A DNA stretch of 64,000 bases from Dysgonomonadaceae bacterium zrk40 (GTDB lineage Bacteria; Bacteroidota; Bacteroidia; Bacteroidales; Dysgonomonadaceae). The translations under genes and the position numbers were made by a program. Position 1 is the first letter of the stretch; each line of letters starts with the position of its first letter. The notes under the pieces are model-generated. The model had not been told where the DNA came from. It ran no database searches and saw only the letters and a program-made list of their open reading frames with translations. Shown here piece by piece: positions 14,706 through 23,706 of this stretch. The stretch covers positions 186,001 to 250,000 of the forward strand of contig CP070276.1 of the NCBI GenBank assembly GCA_016916535.1, read 5' to 3'.

Positions 14706-17607
14706 ATATCACCCTCCATCTGATCGTGAACACCTCTTTCTGAAGCAGCTTCTGGTTAAGCATCTTTTCAATTTCCGTCAACAGCTTTTCCTTTCTTTCA
14801 TCAATTTCATCCTGAGAAGTAAACAATGATTGCCTCTTCTCGTTGCGTTCCTTCTCCAGTTTCTTTATTTCACGTTGTGCTGCTACTTTTGATTCGAGAC
14901 TGAGCATTTTCTTCGCTTCTGCTCTCCGGAGCTTTATTTCAGCATCAAGATCCTTGATTTCCTTCTCCAGGCTAATCTTCATGTCATCGGCCCACTGATC
15001 GAGCTTGTCCATCTCAATGTCAAAAAAATCTCTGTTTCGCAATGCATTGGTGGTAACAATTTCCTGCCTATATCTGGCGATGTTTTTTGACAGACGTGAT
15101 TCAATTTCAGGATCTAAATATAGCAAATTTTTCTCTTCTGCCTGCAATGAAAAGAGTCTTTGGGCTATTTCGGGCTCAATCTCAGCACCCTCATCCGTAA
15201 TACAGGACAACAATAAATAATCTTCGTTTTCAAACGAGTTGATGCTCAATTGTTCCACCCGCAACCATCCGGAATTGCCTATCAAACCGTTCAATGAGGA
15301 TATGAGCGTAGGGGTGTCGGTATAATTGAATTCGATCATCCGCACCGGTGTGGGAAGCGACTTGCATTCCTGCAAGATGTGTTGAGCCAACTTGTGCCCT
15401 ACCCTGTAGATGTTCGTATCATCCGGGACAATGATATCGCTTTTCTTCTTCCCTTCTTCTGTGCAAAGCATCTTGTAGGAGCCAGAATGAATGGTCACAT
15501 CGTGAAAGGGATTCTCGGGCAGATGAAAGGAGAATTCATTGTCGTTGAAAAATGCATCGTTTTTCAGCACATACTTGGTTAGCTTCCATAACTTCTGTTC
15601 AAAAGTATTCAGGTAGGATTTTGTTTTTTCAAAATTGACCCTCAACTTATCCCGCACCTCTTCATCGAAATTTTCCAACAATGTTGAACGAACACTCTGT
15701 AATTTCTCAGAGATGGTAGGTTTCAACTCTTCCTGAAGATCATCGAAAGCACTTTGAATCTCTTCGGTAGTTCTACATTCCTGGTATATCTGGGCTATTC
15801 TCTTCTCAAAGTCGACACCGTTGCCAATAGCTCCCAGCACCTCATCGCTGGCACCAAAGACACCATCGAACAACCTGAATTTCTGTTCCAACAGTTCATA
15901 TACACGCACATCGGCTTGGTTCCGTATATTGACAAAATTGACCACCACCACATCGAATTTCTGTCCATACCTGTGACAGCGACCTATTCTTTGCTCTATC
16001 CTTTGTGGGTTCCATGGCATATCGTAATTCAGCACCAAAGAACAAAATTGCAGGTTAACCCCTTCAGATGCAGCTTCGGTAGCAATCATTATGGTCGCAT
16101 TGTCTCTGAAATAATCGACTATCGCTGATCGTTTATCTGCTGTGTGTGATCCGGAAATCTTGTCGGTACCTTTATGCTTTTCAAGCCACTGGTTATAGAT
16201 TCGTGTTGAATGAGGATCATTATTTGTGCCATTGAACAGAACAACCTGATCTTTGTATTTTTTCTCTGTCAGGAGATTATACAAATATTCCTGGGTTCTT
16301 TTCGATTCGGTAAAGATCAATGCTTTTTGGTTTGCCCCCAACAGTTGCAACTGTTCAAAAGCCTTGTCCAGCGCAATGAAAAGGTGATCTGCTTTCGAGT
16401 TTTTCTTAATTGCCCTGGCTAGTTCGCGGAATTCTTTCAGAACTTCTATCTCTTCTTTTATTCCCTGGATATCAGCCTCTGAATATTGCTGTTCTTCTTC
16501 CACGATGTTCTCTTCTTCATTATCGACCCACTCATCTCTAGTTTCATTAAACGCCTCATATTCATCGGAGAATAAATCGGCAATATCAGTTTCATGTTTC
16601 TCAACGATGGATTCGAGCCTTCTGACCAATGTTTCGAAAGTACCAAAAATGGCATAGGTTGATGAGGCCAGCAGTTTGCGCAGGATAAGCGTCATCAACT
16701 GCCTCTGACTCCTGGGCAAAGCATACAGTTTTGGTTTCTGTAGGTATTCAGAAACGGCATCATACAATTCCTGTTCTTGATTCCGGGGAATATACTCTTC
16801 GCAGATTGCTCTCCGCTCAGTGTAACTGATGTACTCAAGCACCTGCCGGCGGAGTGTTCTCTTACAAACCGGGTGCAGTCTTTTTTTTAGCTCATAATAA
16901 TCCTCTTCTTCAAGCTGCCGGCTATACTGGCTTTTGAAGCTTTTCAGATCACCAAACACGAAGTCATCGATAATGCTGACCAAACCATACAATTCAAGTA
17001 CTGAATTCTGAAGAGGAGTAGCAGTAAGCAGAACCTTTTTTCTGGGCAGAAGCGATTGTCTGATTGCATTGCCGATTACGTTAGAAGCCTTGTAGACATT
17101 TCTCAACCGGTGCGCTTCATCAATGATCACCAGATTCCAGTTGGTCGATTCAACATAACTCGCTTTTGACTTGGCAAACTGGAATGAACAAATAACAATC
17201 TTGTCCTTCTGATGAAATGGATTGAAGTTTTTCTCCTTGATCTCGTTGTTAAAAGATTTCGTTTCGAGAATAACAGAGGGGAGAAAGAACTTGTCGGCCA
17301 ATTCCTGGCTCCATTGTTTCCTGAGGTTGGAAGGACAAATAATCAACAGGCATCTTTTCCGTTCGGCCCATTGTTGGGAGAAAATGATTCCGGCCTCGAT
17401 GGTTTTACCGAGTCCCACTTCATCGGCCAGGATCGCTCCATTCGAAAGCGGTGACCTGAACGCAAACAAGGCTGCCTCAACCTGATGTGGATTAAGGTCG
17501 ACCTGCGCATCCTGAAGCGAAGCAGTGAATTTTCCCACGTCGTTGGAAGGAAGCTGCCTGGTAAGTTCGTGCGAGAAATATTTGGCGTGATATGAAGTCA
17601 GATTCAT
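14704..17607 (-). CDS. SNF2-type DEAD/DEAH helicase, defence-associated
   Basis: A 967-residue SF2 ATPase of the SNF2/RapA-like group. Motifs: DEVGLGKT at 62-69, IIDEAHRLRN with DEAH at 163-166, LTATPLQN near 195-201, and IGRCHRYGQ as motif VI in the second RecA domain. The last 130 residues are a charged coiled coil (EKEIKDLDAEIKLRRAEAKK and following). Such helicases often stand next to type III mod/res genes or within DISARM-like loci, where they are thought to help recognise or process foreign DNA. None of the other DISARM genes is present. A hairpin follows the stop, so it may be transcribed apart from the HEPN-mod-res genes. The gene looks complete. Confidence 0.85.
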   Translation of the reverse strand: MNLTSYHAKYFSHELTRQLPSNDVGKFTASLQDAQVDLNPHQVEAALFAFRSPLSNGAILADEVGLGKTIEAGIIFSQQWAERKRCLLIICPSNLRKQWSQELADKFFLPSVILETKSFNNEIKEKNFNPFHQKDKIVICSFQFAKSKASYVESTNWNLVIIDEAHRLRNVYKASNVIGNAIRQSLLPRKKVLLTATPLQNSVLELYGLVSIIDDFVFGDLKSFKSQYSRQLEEEDYYELKKRLHPVCKRTLRRQVLEYISYTERRAICEEYIPRNQEQELYDAVSEYLQKPKLYALPRSQRQLMTLILRKLLASSTYAIFGTFETLVRRLESIVEKHETDIADLFSDEYEAFNETRDEWVDNEEENIVEEEQQYSEADIQGIKEEIEVLKEFRELARAIKKNSKADHLFIALDKAFEQLQLLGANQKALIFTESKRTQEYLYNLLTEKKYKDQVVLFNGTNNDPHSTRIYNQWLEKHKGTDKISGSHTADKRSAIVDYFRDNATIMIATEAASEGVNLQFCSLVLNYDMPWNPQRIEQRIGRCHRYGQKFDVVVVNFVNIRNQADVRVYELLEQKFRLFDGVFGASDEVLGAIGNGVDFEKRIAQIYQECRTTEEIQSAFDDLQEELKPTISEKLQSVRSTLLENFDEEVRDKLRVNFEKTKSYLNTFEQKLWKLTKYVLKNDAFFNDNEFSFHLPENPFHDVTIHSGSYKMLCTEEGKKKSDIIVPDDTNIYRVGHKLAQHILQECKSLPTPVRMIEFNYTDTPTLISSLNGLIGNSGWLRVEQLSINSFENEDYLLLSCITDEGAEIEPEIAQRLFSLQAEEKNLLYLDPEIESRLSKNIARYRQEIVTTNALRNRDFFDIEMDKLDQWADDMKISLEKEIKDLDAEIKLRRAEAKKMLSLESKVAAQREIKKLEKERNEKRQSLFTSQDEIDERKEKLLTEIEKMLNQKLLQKEVFTIRWRVI

Positions 17608-17644
17608 ATTCCCATGAAAATTGCATCGATCGATATACTATTTA

Positions 17645-17652
17645 CAAATATA
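17645..17652 (-). promoter_or_regulatory. -7 element before the SNF2 helicase gene
   Basis: The minus strand reads TATATTTG, a match to TAnnTTTG, 37 bases upstream of the ATG at 17607. The surrounding sequence is very AT-rich, so chance matches are likely. Confidence 0.35.
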
Positions 17653-17741
17653 CAATTTTTTTGTTAAAAACTTTTTGCGGGACATCTTTAATCTAGTTTG
17701 AAACCGAATTGTAATATTTATGAAGCTGAAACTCCCAATAC

Positions 17742-18092
17742 TTAAGCTGAAACGATCTTATACTCGGGTATAGAGTCTGAGCTATTTTCATTCAATTCGA
17801 GGGAGTACCCCTTGAAGTTATTTCCTGCATTCGAAACAATTATTCTTCTAAAATCGTGAGAAGTAAGCTTGACCAAGATGTTCTGATCTTTTACAGTGTA
17901 TATATGAAACTTATGTTTTTCATCTTCTTCTGGATCAACATATCCATCTATCAACATACGTTTGTTTTGATCGATTTTTATGAGATGGGATGAGTTATTA
18001 AAATACGCTAACAATATATTCCAGCTTTCTTGGATATCTTTTCCCAACTTTAATCGAAGTAATTCTGATTTTATTTTTTCCAGGTTATTCAT
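17742..18092 (-). CDS. Small protein of unknown function
   Basis: A 116-residue protein starting MNNLEKIKSELLRLKLGK. I do not recognise a family. The first 40 residues look helical; the rest alternates short strands (RMLIDGYVDPEEDEKHKFHI, NILVKLTSHDFRRIIVSN). No signal peptide or membrane segment. An in-frame ATG 39 bases upstream (18131) exists, but a TAAATTTG -7 element (18116-18123) falls between, favouring the start at 18092. It lies 134 bases upstream of the SNF2 helicase gene on the same strand, and the IS4-type element begins just upstream of it, so it may have been cut off from an older operon. It could be a small partner of the helicase (inference). Confidence 0.55.
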   Translation of the reverse strand: MNNLEKIKSELLRLKLGKDIQESWNILLAYFNNSSHLIKIDQNKRMLIDGYVDPEEDEKHKFHIYTVKDQNILVKLTSHDFRRIIVSNAGNNFKGYSLELNENSSDSIPEYKIVSA

Positions 18093-18115
18093 ATTTGCGA
18101 GATTTAAAGTAATGA

Positions 18116-18123
18116 CAAATTTA
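18116..18123 (-). promoter_or_regulatory. -7 element before the 116-residue gene
   Basis: The minus strand reads TAAATTTG (TAnnTTTG consensus), 23 bases before the ATG at 18092. It lies inside the longer reading frame and supports the shorter start. Confidence 0.35.
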
Positions 18124-18131
18124 TAAAACAA

Positions 18132-19515
18132 TACTTCGGTAAATATTCAATTAACTAATTAAAATTCAATGATTTACGCAACATAGTTTAACATAAAAAA
18201 GATGGTTAAGTAGCTGATAATCAGTATCTTTATAGCTGATGAAAGCCTAATAAAGATGGATAAAACCAGCATACTTAACCAATATAGAGGTATCTGTAGT
18301 GATGTTCTTGGTGAACTAACTACGAAGTTAAACAAAAGTTTCAAATCATTCCTTATGGAGACGCTTATTTTGTATCTGGTCATTCCCGGGAGGATTAATT
18401 TCCTACAATTAGGGAGATATGGCAAGTCGTGTGAACAGCGATTTCGCCAGAACTTCTCGAAGGATTTTGATTGGCTGGAGTTTAACTTGTCTTTGTCTGA
18501 TAGGGTATTAACCGGAGATCGCAAGGCTATTGCCATTGATCCCAGTTATATAACCAAATCAGGAAAGAATACCCCTTGGATTGGTTACTTCTGGTCGGGT
18601 GCAGCCGGTCAGGCGAAAAGGGGATTGGAAATCCTGGGAGTGGGCCTTATAGACGTCGACAATAAGGATTGCATCAGTCTACAGGCCGTTCAGACTCCGG
18701 ACCGTCAAACCCTGGAGAGTCGTGATGCCAACCTGATCGACTGGTACCTGCTGGTCATTAAATCGATGCGGGATAAACTCCATCGGACAAGCCGTTACGT
18801 GGTTGCCGATGCCTACTTCGCAAAGAACAACTTCGTTATGGGTCTGCAAGAGATGAAGTTTGATCTGGTCAGCCGTTTCAGGGATGATGCCGCACTTTAT
18901 TATCCAACACTGCAGAAACCAACGGGCAAGAAAGGCAGGCCTAAACTCTACGACGGAAAGATTGATATGGCCAACCTGGATACAACCAGAGTGCAAAAGA
19001 TCAATATTGATAACGGTGATCTCTACACCTTGATAGCCTATTCAAAATCTCTTAAACAGATGGTCAGGCTTGTCGTCTGGTATTCCAAAGATGGGAAAAA
19101 ACCAAAACTGTTCTTCTCTACCAATTCTAAGATGAGCGGGAAGGATGTCATAGAGTATTACCGCACCCGTTTTCAGATCGAGTTTTGCTTCAGGGATGCA
19201 AAAGGCTTCACAGGACTGATGCAATCGCAGGCAAGGGATGTAGCAAAGCTATCGTTCAACTTTAATGCATCTCTTACCTCGGTTAACCTGGCAAAGGTGT
19301 TGGCAAAGGAGAAAGGCATCCCCTTTTCGATGGCATCATGTAAAACAATGATACACAACGCTTATCTGCTTGAACGATTTATTTGCGTGTCTGGCATTAA
19401 ACCGAACAGAAGATTAAATGATAAACTTGTTAAAGAACTCGTGGAGTTTGCAGCCATTGCTGCATGACTCATATAGTAAATTTTTAACGGACTATTGATA
19501 TATAGTAAGGCACAA
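18132..19515 (+). mobile_element. IS4-superfamily insertion sequence, ends not resolved
   Basis: A single intact transposase gene (18256-19467) in opposite orientation to all neighbours marks an insertion between the 116-residue gene and the HEPN gene. The coordinates given are the outer limits set by those genes. I could not find a convincing pair of terminal inverted repeats or a target duplication in the flanks, so exact ends remain open. Confidence 0.6.
18256..19467 (+). CDS. IS4-type DDE transposase
   Basis: A 403-residue transposase of the Transposase_11 (IS4) superfamily. The catalytic triad is readable: D95 in AIAIDPSYIT, D185 in YVVADAYFAK, and E309 in YYRTRFQIEFCFRDAK, the Y-(2)-R-(3)-E-(6)-K signature of IS4 with K315. 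It acts by cut-and-paste of its own element. The frame is intact, so the element may still be active. Its codon use is closer to the GC-richer core genes than to the AT-rich genes on either side, which fits a recent arrival. Confidence 0.88.
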   Translation: MDKTSILNQYRGICSDVLGELTTKLNKSFKSFLMETLILYLVIPGRINFLQLGRYGKSCEQRFRQNFSKDFDWLEFNLSLSDRVLTGDRKAIAIDPSYITKSGKNTPWIGYFWSGAAGQAKRGLEILGVGLIDVDNKDCISLQAVQTPDRQTLESRDANLIDWYLLVIKSMRDKLHRTSRYVVADAYFAKNNFVMGLQEMKFDLVSRFRDDAALYYPTLQKPTGKKGRPKLYDGKIDMANLDTTRVQKINIDNGDLYTLIAYSKSLKQMVRLVVWYSKDGKKPKLFFSTNSKMSGKDVIEYYRTRFQIEFCFRDAKGFTGLMQSQARDVAKLSFNFNASLTSVNLAKVLAKEKGIPFSMASCKTMIHNAYLLERFICVSGIKPNRRLNDKLVKELVEFAAIAA

Positions 19516-20109
19516 TTATTTTATTTTAATATATATCTCTTTTCCTAATTCCGAAATGAAATTTATTGTATCACTTAACATTTGTCCATCAATCGGCCAT
19601 TTACGTCCGGGGTATGATGGATCCATATCTGCTTCATGCGCAATTTTATTTCGTCGGTCAACAACAAGCTTCAATTTAATTTTCAGGTCACCTGCACTTA
19701 TGTGAAAACTTGGGGCCACTTCCTCCCAAACTTTCTTATCGCTTATGAGCCTCAATGCATCAGCAATTTTAATCGGGTCATGAAATGTTAACCAAGAATG
19801 CTTTTGTCTTATATGTGAGGCAATTGTATTGGAAGTGGGTCGTCCTGATTGTGCTATAGAAATTGGAATAGGGTATTCATTAAATGAATTCGTTGCATCT
19901 CTGCGAGCATTAAATATTTCGAGCATCTCTTCTAAAACAAATGAATGAATAAAATGATCAAGGGTACTTACAACGAGTACTATTTGCGCTCTATACAAAT
20001 CTGAAACATCTATGAGATTTGTAGTAAGTTTATCTACTTGTTTAATGGTTGCATTCAAATCTCTTATTCTTGAAATACCATTATTAAATTGAATTATTGA
20101 GTCATTCAT
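19516..20109 (-). CDS. RiboL-PSP-type HEPN protein
   Basis: A 197-residue HEPN protein. The motif DRRNKIAHEADMDP has R153, N154 and H158 (Rx4H), the ribonuclease active site of HEPN folds. An upstream helix LVVSTLDHFIHSFVLEEML and the final DxDP phrase match RiboL-PSP-HEPN domains, which Anantharaman and colleagues linked to RNA-cleaving defence and toxin functions. The start ATG shares one base with the stop of the ParA-type gene before it (TAATG), so the two are translated together. The gene ends at the edge of the IS4-type element, whose right end may have landed within a few bases of the stop. An RNase role is inferred, not shown. Confidence 0.75.
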   Translation of the reverse strand: MNDSIIQFNNGISRIRDLNATIKQVDKLTTNLIDVSDLYRAQIVLVVSTLDHFIHSFVLEEMLEIFNARRDATNSFNEYPIPISIAQSGRPTSNTIASHIRQKHSWLTFHDPIKIADALRLISDKKVWEEVAPSFHISAGDLKIKLKLVVDRRNKIAHEADMDPSYPGRKWPIDGQMLSDTINFISELGKEIYIKIK

Positions 20110-21158
20110 TATGATGTCAAACTTTCAATTCTACTGGCTAAATTTTCAAATATTTGGTCAAATTCATCTCTTTTCGATTGATCCTGAAGTAGAACTTTCC
20201 CCACATGGCCAAATTGCTCATCACTCAACGCAAACACCGGAGTTTTATGATTTTGTGATGTTGCTATTAAGGTATTAAAGTCGGGAATTTGGACTAGGCA
20301 ATAATTACGTGTGAAATCAGCACCTATTTCTAAATATTCAGTAGCGGAAAGAGCCATTCCTATTTCTTGAAGTTTCGGCACAAGACCTTCTGAAACTGCA
20401 ACATTTATTCTGTCTATCCAACCTTGAAATCCTTCAGTTGCTTCCCCTTTTCTGGGTCGATATTTTTGAACTACTGTTCCAAGAAATTTGGGAAACCCTT
20501 TAGGAAAGGGATACGCAGCTTCTTCTAGTTCTTCTAAACTTTGAGCACGCGCTGACCATTGAACCCAGCGAGGGAACACCGACGTTAGTGAGTCAATGGC
20601 CATCTTGGAAAAGTAATCAGGTGCAGTCGGAACTAAAAAATAATCACATGTCATCAATATATTTTGATTTAAAGCTCCAAGGCTTGGATTCATATCAATT
20701 AAAACATAATCAAAATTATGGATTTCGATTTCTTTATTAACGAAATACGAAAATGCACCTGGTACATTTTTAAGTGCTTGTATTGAACTTGACAGTTCTT
20801 GCGCAATACCTAATGTTATTTCATATTCTGAAAAATTTATGTGACCAGGAATCAAATAGAGATTTTCGCGATTACGCACCTCAATTGGTTCAATTGCTTC
20901 AATCAAACGTGGCATAGATTCATACGCTGGCTTTAGTGCAGATTTAATATTACGATCAGGATTATCCAGATAAAATTGTTCAAAGTCATCGTCACCTGAA
21001 TATCCTAATATAAGACCAGTCAAATTGCATTGCGGATCCGCATCTATCAATAGAACCTTATGTCCTTTTTCAGCTAATTTCCACCCTACATTAAAAGTTG
21101 TGGTTGTCTTACTTACTCCACCTTTGTGATTAAATAATGCAATTTTTTTTGTCATCAT
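20109..21158 (-). CDS. ParA-family ATPase
   Basis: A 349-residue P-loop ATPase of the ParA/MinD group. The deviant Walker A is HKGGVSKTT at residues 11-19 (the usual glycine before KT is Ser16), followed by VLLIDADPQCNLT and IDMNPSLGALNQN. The C-terminal 150 residues carry a family-specific extension (PFPKGFPKFLGTVVQKYRP). There is no ParB gene, no partition site and no plasmid replication gene nearby, so chromosome or plasmid partition is unlikely. Instead it is coupled to a HEPN gene by a one-base overlap. The pair may be an ATPase sensor with an RNase effector (inference). 169 bases separate it from the GHKL ATPase gene upstream. Confidence 0.82.
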   Translation of the reverse strand: MMTKKIALFNHKGGVSKTTTTFNVGWKLAEKGHKVLLIDADPQCNLTGLILGYSGDDDFEQFYLDNPDRNIKSALKPAYESMPRLIEAIEPIEVRNRENLYLIPGHINFSEYEITLGIAQELSSSIQALKNVPGAFSYFVNKEIEIHNFDYVLIDMNPSLGALNQNILMTCDYFLVPTAPDYFSKMAIDSLTSVFPRWVQWSARAQSLEELEEAAYPFPKGFPKFLGTVVQKYRPRKGEATEGFQGWIDRINVAVSEGLVPKLQEIGMALSATEYLEIGADFTRNYCLVQIPDFNTLIATSQNHKTPVFALSDEQFGHVGKVLLQDQSKRDEFDQIFENLASRIESLTS

Positions 21159-21327
21159 ATTTTTATGTGATATTTTTGATATAATTGTGCTTTACAGATG
21201 AATATAAGAATAGTAGCCGTCAGCATGGCAATTTCTTTTCAAGTTACATTAAAGCAGAAACAGGCTATATCCGATGAATTTACAACTGTTTGTCTATTGT
21301 TTTTTATATTGTTAGCTCTCGTTATTC

Positions 21328-23706
21328 CTATTCATCAAATGCCATTTTTGTGATATGATGATTTTCATACAATAGAAAAATCGAATAAGGTTTAATCATA
21401 GAAGACACTAATTCATCCACTTCTAATGGTTTTAATTTATCATCCTCTTTTCTCATTTTCTGAAGGATGCTATATAGAAAAAGAGAATGTAAATATATTG
21501 ACAAGAAATATTTGTCAGTGATATATTTTAACTCTTTTTCTGTAGTAATCCTGTTCTTTGAAACAAATTGTTTTAATACAAAAGCATCCATATTAACTAC
21601 AATACCATCTACCAACAGTTCTTTTGAATCATCATCTATTGAACAGATTACTTTGACAATATCATGACCGTCCCAATTAAATTCATACCATGAAATTCCA
21701 TCTTCGCTTTTAGGATTCTCATATGCCTTTTTTGGAGTAGGTAAATTTGGATACGTCTCTGTTTTTTTGTCTTCTATTTTATGAGGTGGACTTATTTTCT
21801 CGTCAACTTTAACAGTAAAGACGCATGTCAAATCATTACCCGGATTACTTAGTGTCGCTTTAATTTCAACTTCATCTCCAATTTGAGCCTGTTCAGTGGG
21901 CTTGACAATAAGTTTGATGGAACCATTTGTTGGACCCTCTCTTTCTACAGTTATTATGTCTACAACTTCGTTTGGACTAGGATTAGATGTTTTAACTACG
22001 TTGTCATTAATATTTCTTTTTTGTAATATTTCTACCTCAAATTGTCCTTTTTCATATGGTCTGAATAAATAATCATCCTCAACATCTGTTTCAAAAAATA
22101 CTTTTCCCTGACTATTAATAGGTATAGTTTTGTATGTTTTGCCATGATTACTATGTTTTAAGTTAAATATTGATGGAAATCTATTAAGTTTTTTTTGTTC
22201 TTCTTTTTTTATTGGTGTTGTTTTTTTTCCTTTAGTTTTCAGAAAATTTAAAGCACCATTTTTCCTAAGTAGATTTATAACATCATCATCAACAGGAAGC
22301 TTTGACAATAAATTAGTGATTAATTCATTATCAGAATCAGAATTCTGGAATATGGCGTTTTTCCAGTCATTGTTTATTTCTTTTAATTGTTCACTTTTTC
22401 GAAGCACTTCAATGATTACATCTCGCAAGTTTTCTGTTTTAGGACCTTGTTTTAAATGAGTTCGATTTGACATAAATAAATCTTGTCGGATGCTTGTCGG
22501 GATTTTTGTGCAATCAACATGAATCAACAGATGTTTTTTTAAAAGAGAAAAACCCAAATCTTGTGAAATAAAAGACTGACCTTCAAATCCATGTACCTGA
22601 CCATTTAGTGTAAAAATAATTGATTTATTTTTGATGAATTCACCATGGTCTACTACCTTGTCAAAAATAATTGCTTCAATATTCACTTCTCCTACAGCTG
22701 AATTTGGGGGGATATTAAATTGTATGATTTTTTGAACTTTATTTCTATCATCAATAGCGATTCTCGTACGATTTCCGAGAAGTGGTTTATCTGGTGTTTT
22801 ACCTGCATAGTCTCTTTTTTCGAAAACAACTAAAGGTAGAGGTAAATTAAACATAAATTGATTCAAATCTCTCCACAAATCAAGTGTAATATCTGAACGA
22901 GACCCTCTTGGTAACTGGTATGAGTAAAGTTTTACAATACTACCACTGGTGAACAATCTATTTTTTAAACCAATATCAATTGAATCTATTAGAAATGAAG
23001 GTATCTTAGAATTTGGACAGAAATATTCATACCAAGTTGCTTTCCCATATTCATACTCTTCTTCCTTAGACAAAGGATGCCTTCTTACAAGGGTAAAACC
23101 TAATTCTCCATTTGATTCAAAATCAGGATGCCTTTTTGAAGCAATTAACTGGTATTTGTTTTCTCCGCAAAAAACGACTGCTCCAGTAGACCCCATATTA
23201 TATTTGCCTTGGACAAAATGGATATTTGTTTTATTGTTACGATGCAGAGAAAGAAATGTGTTATAAAAATTTTCAGGATTTTGACCCTCTCCATTGTCGT
23301 AGATAACTAAAGACGGTTGTTTTTTGTCACCAAATGCTAATACTTGGATATTTTCCGCTAATTCTCTTCTTGATTTTGGGTCAAGTTCTCCTATTTCCCC
23401 ATCCTTTACATTATAAAACAATTCAACTGCCTTCTTCATTGAATTTGGAGCTTCTTTTGATTTTGGATCTAATCCTTTTAATTTACATTCTTTAATAAGA
23501 ATTGCATCTATTGAATTCGTTATTTTTTCAATTAAAGCAGGGACAGGATGATTTTGTTGACTTTCAAAAGTCCCGAAGTTCCCCTTATTATCTCCATATG
23601 GTCTCCAGTTTTCTGACATTTCAAAAATGGCATTTTCAGAAATAATCTTAGTTATTTCATTTTCATCGTGAGTCTTGTACAAATCCCAAAATAATTTTTC
23701 CATCAT
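21328..23706 (-). CDS. GHKL (MORC/Hsp90-like) ATPase, defence-associated
   Basis: A 792-residue protein with an N-terminal GHKL ATPase: N-box EKITNSIDA (E60, N64, D67), G1 box DNGEG at 137-141, and G2 box GKYNMGSTG at 167-175. The residues from about 500 include a KKTTPIKKEEQKKLN linker, a strand-rich Ig-like stretch near 590-645 (LIVKPTEQAQIGDEVEIKAT) and a helical C-terminus. Iyer and Aravind described MORC-type ATPases inside prokaryotic restriction and defence loci; this protein fits that broad class. There is no histidine-kinase or MutL partner domain. It is the first gene of the AT-rich minus-strand row. Substrate and partner are unknown. Confidence 0.75.
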   Translation of the reverse strand: MMEKLFWDLYKTHDENEITKIISENAIFEMSENWRPYGDNKGNFGTFESQQNHPVPALIEKITNSIDAILIKECKLKGLDPKSKEAPNSMKKAVELFYNVKDGEIGELDPKSRRELAENIQVLAFGDKKQPSLVIYDNGEGQNPENFYNTFLSLHRNNKTNIHFVQGKYNMGSTGAVVFCGENKYQLIASKRHPDFESNGELGFTLVRRHPLSKEEEYEYGKATWYEYFCPNSKIPSFLIDSIDIGLKNRLFTSGSIVKLYSYQLPRGSRSDITLDLWRDLNQFMFNLPLPLVVFEKRDYAGKTPDKPLLGNRTRIAIDDRNKVQKIIQFNIPPNSAVGEVNIEAIIFDKVVDHGEFIKNKSIIFTLNGQVHGFEGQSFISQDLGFSLLKKHLLIHVDCTKIPTSIRQDLFMSNRTHLKQGPKTENLRDVIIEVLRKSEQLKEINNDWKNAIFQNSDSDNELITNLLSKLPVDDDVINLLRKNGALNFLKTKGKKTTPIKKEEQKKLNRFPSIFNLKHSNHGKTYKTIPINSQGKVFFETDVEDDYLFRPYEKGQFEVEILQKRNINDNVVKTSNPSPNEVVDIITVEREGPTNGSIKLIVKPTEQAQIGDEVEIKATLSNPGNDLTCVFTVKVDEKISPPHKIEDKKTETYPNLPTPKKAYENPKSEDGISWYEFNWDGHDIVKVICSIDDDSKELLVDGIVVNMDAFVLKQFVSKNRITTEKELKYITDKYFLSIYLHSLFLYSILQKMRKEDDKLKPLEVDELVSSMIKPYSIFLLYENHHITKMAFDE

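Noticed and set aside
14704-17607. A complete DISARM system
   Set aside because: The SNF2 helicase resembles DrmD, but no DrmA, DrmB, DrmC or DrmE gene is present; the methylase and nuclease are type III Mod and Res.
18132-19515. Terminal inverted repeats for the IS4-type element
   Set aside because: Several AT-rich partial matches exist on either side, but none is long or consistent enough to define the ends.
20109-21158. Plasmid or chromosome partition locus
   Set aside because: The ParA-like gene has no ParB, no parS-like repeats and no replication gene nearby; its coupled partner is a HEPN protein.
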